64,000 nucleotides of DNA from contig JAJEKV010000017.1 of assembly GCA_021234155.1 (NCBI GenBank), forward strand, positions 6,640,992 to 6,704,991, in the 5' to 3' direction. Below are positions 58,181-64,000 of the stretch, one piece after another (position 1 is the first letter of the stretch; each line of letters opens with the position of its first letter). The translations under genes were made by a program, and so were the position numbers. Below the pieces are notes generated by a model. The model ran no database searches and was not told the origin of the DNA. It saw only the letters and a list, made by a program, of their open reading frames with translations. This stretch comes from Isoetes taiwanensis (lineage: Eukaryota; Streptophyta; Lycopodiopsida; Isoetales; Isoetaceae).

Positions 58181-60760
58181 CTAAAATCTCCTTGATCCCC
58201 TTTTTCCCTCATCATAGGCTCCCGAAGTTCCTGGGGCCACCCTTGTGGACGTTATGGCAAACGCTATTTGTGACATTATTAGCCATCTTCCAAAATTGTC
58301 GCCATCCGCAGTAGCCGTGCCGGGCTGCAAGAACTTGCTACTACACTCAACATAATGACTAACATATGAATATGTGTTAGTGAACAAAAAAGGGCATAAT
58401 TCAAGATGAACTCACTCATATTGAAAGAGATGCCTTCGCGGGAGGTGGTGCGTGTGTGGTGCACGATCTTTACCAGAGCTTGAAGAGGAATTGCGCCCAC
58501 TCCGGACGTGGACGACGGTCGGCCACGCCCTTCGTGGGGTTCATTCTCCTCGTGCTCTGAACGGCCCCAAGATTGAATTCTCAAGGAGTGTATGAGCTAT
58601 GACGGAGGGTCATGGGGGCCAGACCTCCGCCTACTTTGTTCAATGCCTGGCGCCGCAATCTCCATTTCTCGGGCGACATGGGAATTGCAAGGCATTCCAC
58701 CTATCTTCGTGGTTATCGCCTCGCTGATATCTCGAAGTTCCTCGCTTCGCTCCTTCCCGCTGGATGGAGGTCCTTTTTCCTCGCTCTTCGGGCGGTGGTG
58801 ATGAGAAGAAGATCCGCCCATAACCACGATTTAACTAACATTATGCATATAGGAAAAGAAGGACGAACCGCATTTACACGCTTACATTTAAAAACATTAG
58901 AACGTTAAAAATAAATGGTTAACTTTACATTTTATCCTAGAAAAAAAAATCCATACCAAATCCACACAATGGTGGAGGTGGCGGTGGTGGCGAGCTAAAC
59001 CCGAACCACCAACTTCGGGCCCTTAAAGGCCTTTGCGTGTTTAGGGTCACAATAAGGCTACCAAGCCACGAGAAGTAAAGTTGTGAACAATAGATATGCC
59101 ATCGTACAAATCCCATGGTTGCTGGACATGTGCAAAAAAACTTGCAAGTTATTTATATGGAGTGCGATGAATAACATAGTAGGAAAGCAACAAATGTTAG
59201 CAACATGGGAAGTTCATTACAAAACATTGGGATTTGAATAATTAAAAGTGTCTTTATATATTTGGTTATTAGACAATTAAAAAAAATTTAATACTCTTAA
59301 ACATGGCAAGATATACAATATTGTATTCATTATTTGAGTTGTGACAACAACAATTTTGACATCTCCAAGGCATCCATGCACTTCATGTGTCGCCTTTGTC
59401 TCACAACCATGGTAGAAGATATTCCAACACTTTGTAAGGCTTCAACAACTTCAGAAGCTTTGGGTCGCGGATGAGAATACGCCTTCAATGTAGGCACATC
59501 ATTCTTGTTTTTGCTCCTCCAACTTGTCAAGACGCCGTTGGTACATATGGGTTGGATTAATCCATTGGGCATTGTTGTTATTATTAAACCACTCCATTCG
59601 TCGCGATAGCTTGCACTAAATCCTAAGCATCTCATAAATATATCCCAATGCATAGATTATCATGAATTTCGTGGTCCCCATACACGATCATCATCATCCT
59701 TTGATTTCTCAAACACGCTTCCTCTAACCATGGATATTTTGCTTGTCCATCCGAAAAAAGTACCGACACTTCAACAAGGGACGACGCCTTTGGCATAAAA
59801 TGAATTGCATTGTCCCAATCACCAATGGCCACCCACACATTTTGGTACTCATCATCAAAATGTAATTTGACTCTCTTGCAATTAAGCTTTGTGTGAGTGA
59901 AGTGGCCTTTGTGGATCTCAACGACACCTTCTCGCTAGGGCAAGAGCTATCTCTCGAACATATCGATATACAACTCGTGATTTTGCTCCTAAGTTCAAAG
60001 CTTTATGTGTTTGTCGGGCTCTTCTTGGCGCCTAGCAATTGCATTTGACCATCTTCTAAAACGTGATGTTATTAGGTAAATAGTCAAACAAGTGTGCAAG
60101 TGTCTCTCCATTCATGAAAGGTAGAATCACCATTGGCCCTATGGTATCCCCACTAGAGCTAGCAACTTCATATGCAAGTCCAATGGATGTAGCCAGCTGT
60201 GATGCGGGCTCTTGAAGCGTATGTATCTTTGAGCCATCTCATACGCCTCGCCTCTATCTTTTGCCCTTGAAAACCCATCCAATCGTGATAGCTCATCATC
60301 TTGAAGTGTTGTGTTCCGTTGATTTTGATTTGATACGCATGCATGTGTTGGTTTCTCCTCAATAAGGTGTATCACATCCACGGCCTCTACGGCATGGGAT
60401 CAACAAAGATTGATGTGTTCATGTGATTCTCCAAAGAAAAGTGGGGCTTGCTAGGCCCTCGCCTCCACTAGAGCTTCCCCGATGCAAAGCATTTTAATTA
60501 CCTCCAACCGACGCATTGAGATCCGCGAATGATGTTCTTGTGATCCAAACGCCGCTTCTTTGAGGAATTCCATGAAGCTACCCATTCCTTGACACCAGCC
60601 TCGCATTGGGACTTTTAAGTCGCGACCGAATGCTTCAAACATGTCTTCGGCTCATCCATGGGTTTCCAATCATTGGCTTTACATGTGTGTCAAGGAGAGA
60701 AGTCAACATTTCTTCTTGACTGGCCATTTTTGTGCTAACTCAAATTGGCACTTCCTTTTC
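58181..60760 (-). other. Unrecognised minus-strand coding remnants
   Basis: Frames at 58827-58597, 58584-58279, 59838-59632, 59653-59330 and 60642-60451 have protein-like complexity (for example GSFMEFLKEAAFGSQEHHSR, ALQSVGISSTMVVRQRRHMK) and lie in order on one strand, as if from one decayed transposon gene. None matches a family I can name. Confidence 0.3.
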
Positions 60761-61216
60761 ACATGTCCGACAAAATGGTCGACACGCTGACCAGCTTTTG
60801 CATCTCCTGGCCTGGACTTTCGTTAGCACATATCTCATTTATGACCATGCATCTAATCTCACTAATCATTAGTGTCTTCACAAGTGGGCCATACCTACAA
60901 AACCAATTTAGATTCATTAATCTTGCTTTTGTGACTTTTTTCAAACCTTCATTATGAATCTTTACCTACTTTCTTAAGAGTTAGTTTCCCTTTTTTATTT
61001 TTTTTTTAAAACCAACTATTTAAATTTTTTCTTTTTCTTAACCACTCCACATCGTTGTTTCTTTTTGACATCCCTAACATCTTTTAAAAACAACATTCTT
61101 AACTAGAAACCCAAAAATCAATAATGCAATTTTTTCAAAACCCCTACCCTTGTCCAATCCCCAGAAAGATTTCTATTTATTGATATATTAATAAAAAAAA
61201 ATAAAAAAGAGTAGAG

Positions 61217-61565
61217 GTGAGCTTGACCCCGAACACCTAGTCTCTCCACTCAAGGCGGAGCCCACCATGCCCCTTGTCCAAGTCTCCCAAATTTTTCTAA
61301 ACTAAATACATTAATCAATAAAATTTCAAGAGTAATCCAAGTGAGCTTGACCCGAACACCTAGTCTTTCCACTCAAGGCGGAGCCGACCATGCCCTTGTC
61401 CAAGTCTCCCCAATTTTTCTAAACTAAATACATTAATCAATAAAATTACAAGAGTAATCGGTGAGCTTGGACCTTTGGAACACCTAGTCTTCCACTCCTG
61501 GGCTGAGTCGCACCATGCCCTTGTCCAAGTCTCCCAAGTTTTTTTTTAACCTAAATAAAACATTA
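61217..61565. repeat. Three tandem copies of a 120-124-bp unit
   Basis: Units start GTGAGCTTG at 61217, 61341 and 61461 and share CACCTAGTCT, CCATGCCC and TTGTCCAAGTCTCCC. The third is more diverged. On the minus strand each contains TTCGGGTCAAGCTC next to GAGTGGAAAGACTAG, which loosely resembles tRNA B- and A-box regions. Confidence 0.85.
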
Positions 61566-62045
61566 AAATTTTATTCTCCTACTCAAACTCAAATTCTTAC
61601 CTAGAATGTCTTCGAAATGTAGTAAAAAATCGATTTCCAAGAGCTTAATGATTTTGTTATTAGTGTACATGCAAAAAAAATAAAGGTATTCAATAATTAG
61701 AAAACTTACATAAATAAAGAAATAAAAAAAAAAAAAAAAAAAAAAAGACGCATTCACATTGAAAAGATCATTGACATTAAAAAAACTATTTACATTGTTA
61801 ATTAAAAAAGAACTATATATTGACATGTAAAAAATGAAAAAAAGAAGAATATAAAAGAAGGGCCTCGCTCTTTCAACGCATCGCCCTTCTTGTATTGTAG
61901 AGGAAGAATGGGCTCCTCAGGTTGAACGACGCCCTTTTACGGGAAAAATAGAAGAGGGGCTGAAGAGTGGAAATAGTTAGAGGGAAGCTGAAGAAGAAGA
62001 TAGAGGGAGGAAGAAGAAGAAGAAGAAGGCTAGGCCAGCTAGGCT

Positions 62046-62188
62046 AGAAGAAGAAGAAGAAGAAGAAGAAGAAGAAGAAGAAGAAGAAGAAGAAGAAGAA
62101 GAAGAAGAAGAAGAAGAAGAAGAAGAAGAAGAAGAAGAAGAAGAAGAAGAAGAAGAAGAAGAAGAAGAAGAAGAAGAAGAAGAAGAAT
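62046..62188. repeat. GAA microsatellite, about 47 units
   Basis: An uninterrupted AGA/GAA trinucleotide run of about 142 bp, preceded by shorter interrupted GAA runs from 61990. It is strongly purine-stranded and could form a triplex. Confidence 0.95.
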
Positions 62189-64000
62189 AGGGCCTTGAAA
62201 TTTGAAAGCTGCAAAGTGTGAAAAGAGACTCTGAAATATTACGACAGATGAAAATATTTACAAGGGTAAGACAAGTAAGATATATGATATTTAATTAAGA
62301 AGAGGCTTAATGGATTGAAAAATCTCTAAGGGTGAATTTATATGCTAAATTTCTATTGGATAATGGAGTTATGGTTCCACCGTATCAGGGCCAAAAAGTC
62401 AAAATGAATATCTACCAAATGGAGCATGGGGCAAACGCATTTTCCCAAGGTACGTCACTTTATACCCAATAACAGCACACATACACAAGGAATTTAATGA
62501 TAAGTTATGTGCAAAAGCACTTAGGCTTTGAAGGTGTGATCATAATTAATTTTGTCTACCTACGTAGTGTTTATTGGGTCCAATAGCGATTTGGTCCTTG
62601 AAGCTGAAGATGTGTATATAAAATAATTGTTTTAAGACTTTAACTCTACAAGGGAAAAAATGCCCTCTTATTGACTTCTTAACGGCATGCAAAAGGAAAT
62701 TTCACTTTTTATAGGATGAGTTTTGCTTTGGCGCCTAAAATGGCTATGGCGGCCATACACAGCCACTTGTGGATATGCCTTTGGCTAATATTACAGTGGC
62801 GGTCATTCAGAGTAACCGACCTGCTCTCTCTACTAACAGAATACAATGGCTAGTGCCATCTGCATATGGAAAGCTCTGTCAGATGTATTTTCTGGAGAAA
62901 AATAGCTACATATTAGTTCTATGTGCTTCTTGCTACATGCTCATAGCTTGCCTTTAGATGGTTTTGTGGTTTCGTTTCTCTGGAAAACATAGAGATTAAG
63001 TTCCTAGATGGCTTTGGTAATCTTCCCACCAAAAGGCCTATATATGATACAACTGCCGGCTGATGCCAACTCATTAGCTTCATACAAAGGATGCCCATGC
63101 CTAATAGCAGGAACTATTTCTGGCTTTTTGGGTAACCTCTGGATACTCATTTCCAGATCTTGGCATTTTCTTGAAAAATGGCACCTCTTGCTTTAAAAAT
63201 GGTGATGACTAAGTTGATGCACTGAAGCGTTTTGCCTTACAGTGCAAGGAACCAAGCTGATACCCTGGCAGGAAGTCCATACGTGAAATAGAATCGCATG
63301 AAGTTAATATCTGAGCTAACATTATGGCCTTTCTCAAACAGGTTTTGAATTTACATCTACTGTGAAAACATGGCAGGATCTAATTTCGTTTTTCTATTCT
63401 TGAAAAGTCTTTGGGATTTGCGACAAGGAAATAAGCTGCATAATAGAGAATGCTTTTATGATCTACAGGAATAGTTTGGTTGTATGGGAGATTTGCTCTA
63501 GCATGTGCAACCTTTGTATACTAGGTGCACCCTTTGATAAGTAATGCTTAATAAGCTTTATACAGCCACAAAATGGTATGGATTATGAAGTACTTCCGTA
63601 AGGGTGATGTAATTCTGCAGCTAGGCTAGAAGCTTCTGTTGATGCTTCTGCTGTTTGTGCACAAACATGAGATCATCTGTGGCTGGCCAGTGCTGCTCGC
63701 TATAGAGTGCTAGGCTAGATGCACGCTGGTCCAAGTGGTAGCATAGTTTATTGTCTAGGTGCTTATAGATTAAGGCCTGAGTATGCCCTTTGCTTTGCCT
63801 CGCAACCATGCGTGCAATAGATGGCCGCTTGGCCACTGTTAATTTTAGCAGCCTGCTTACATGTTTATGCCTCTATGCAATAGACTTATTTGGATTTTGC
63901 ATGTAATTTAGTTAATCGCGGTGGCTTCTTTTGCTGTAATGCTATAGCATAGATGTAGAGGTAGGGATATTGCACATGCTTTATAGTAACATAAATATGG
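62189..64000. other. No gene supported
   Basis: The 71-aa frame at 63621-63836 (-) and others are short and unrecognised. No repeats or transposon ends noticed. Confidence 0.45.

Larger units (their letters stand above)
56429..61910. mobile_element. Putative CACTA-like DNA transposon
   Basis: The left end CACTACAAAAACC at 56429 matches the CACTA superfamily terminus. It is followed by 500 bp of CpG-rich sequence with repeated subterminal motifs. A possible right end near 61905 has, in reverse, CTCTACAATACAAGAAGGGC, loosely matching the left end, with TTGAACGACGCC nearby. The CACTA terminal bases and a 3-bp target duplication are not clearly present on the right, so the extent is uncertain. 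No typical CACTA transposase domain was recognised in between. Confidence 0.35.

Overview
The window looks like nuclear DNA of a land plant: AT-rich, gene-poor, with short GT-AG introns (about 68-170 nt, one of about 800 nt) and dense, mostly decayed transposable elements. Plant origin rests on an AUX/LAX auxin-influx carrier gene, an OCT-type carrier first exon, a PPR remnant and plant-style LTR elements. Lycophyte, fern or gymnosperm origin would fit a Penelope-like reverse transcriptase and LINEs with microsatellite tails, but the species cannot be fixed from the sequence alone.

Layout. 1-9.2 kb: a Ty3/gypsy RNase H remnant, a PPR remnant at 5.2-5.7 kb, otherwise no supported gene. 9.2-11.8 kb (-): a complete-looking 8-exon AUX/LAX gene, 441 aa, every splice phase consistent. 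12.8-17.2 kb: LINE 3' ends. 17.9-18.4 kb (-): a candidate 68-aa gene with a TATA box, next to a minisatellite (18.6-19.2 kb). 19.5-20.1 kb: GC-rich repeat-like block. 20.9-21.2 kb (-): first exon of an organic cation/carnitine transporter-like gene. 23.6-29.3 kb: repeats, two Tourist-like MITEs and a candidate three-exon gene for a 101-aa protein. 30.2-34.5 kb (+): a long GC-rich LINE (endonuclease, reverse transcriptase, C-terminal Cys/His domain), broken by frameshifts. 35.0-38.5 kb (+): a PIF/Harbinger transposase split by a non-autonomous LTR element with exact LTR ends and target duplication. 41.2-45.1 kb (-): a frameshifted Penelope-like reverse transcriptase preceded by six copies of a hairpin motif.

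46.7-54.0 kb (-) is the most unusual region. A broken gene can be followed through an LTR element that sits inside one of its exons. It joins a basic N-terminus, a ParB-like segment, a DNA-methyltransferase-like segment and, across a phase-consistent intron, an FCP1/NIF-type HAD phosphatase domain. I do not recognise this fusion as a described plant protein. The inserted element (48908-53745) has 1.72-kb LTRs carrying a recognisable promoter and polyadenylation signal, and codes only for a zinc-knuckle/coiled-coil protein. 54.3-55.3 kb holds two 63-bp palindromes and a gypsy fragment. 56.4-62.2 kb resembles a CACTA-like element (CACTAC end, CpG-rich subterminal repeats) with unrecognised coding remnants, tandem repeats and a long GAA microsatellite. 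62.2-64 kb shows no supported gene.

The genes do not form a pathway. The window is one intact-looking housekeeping/developmental gene and several small or broken genes in layered transposon insertions.
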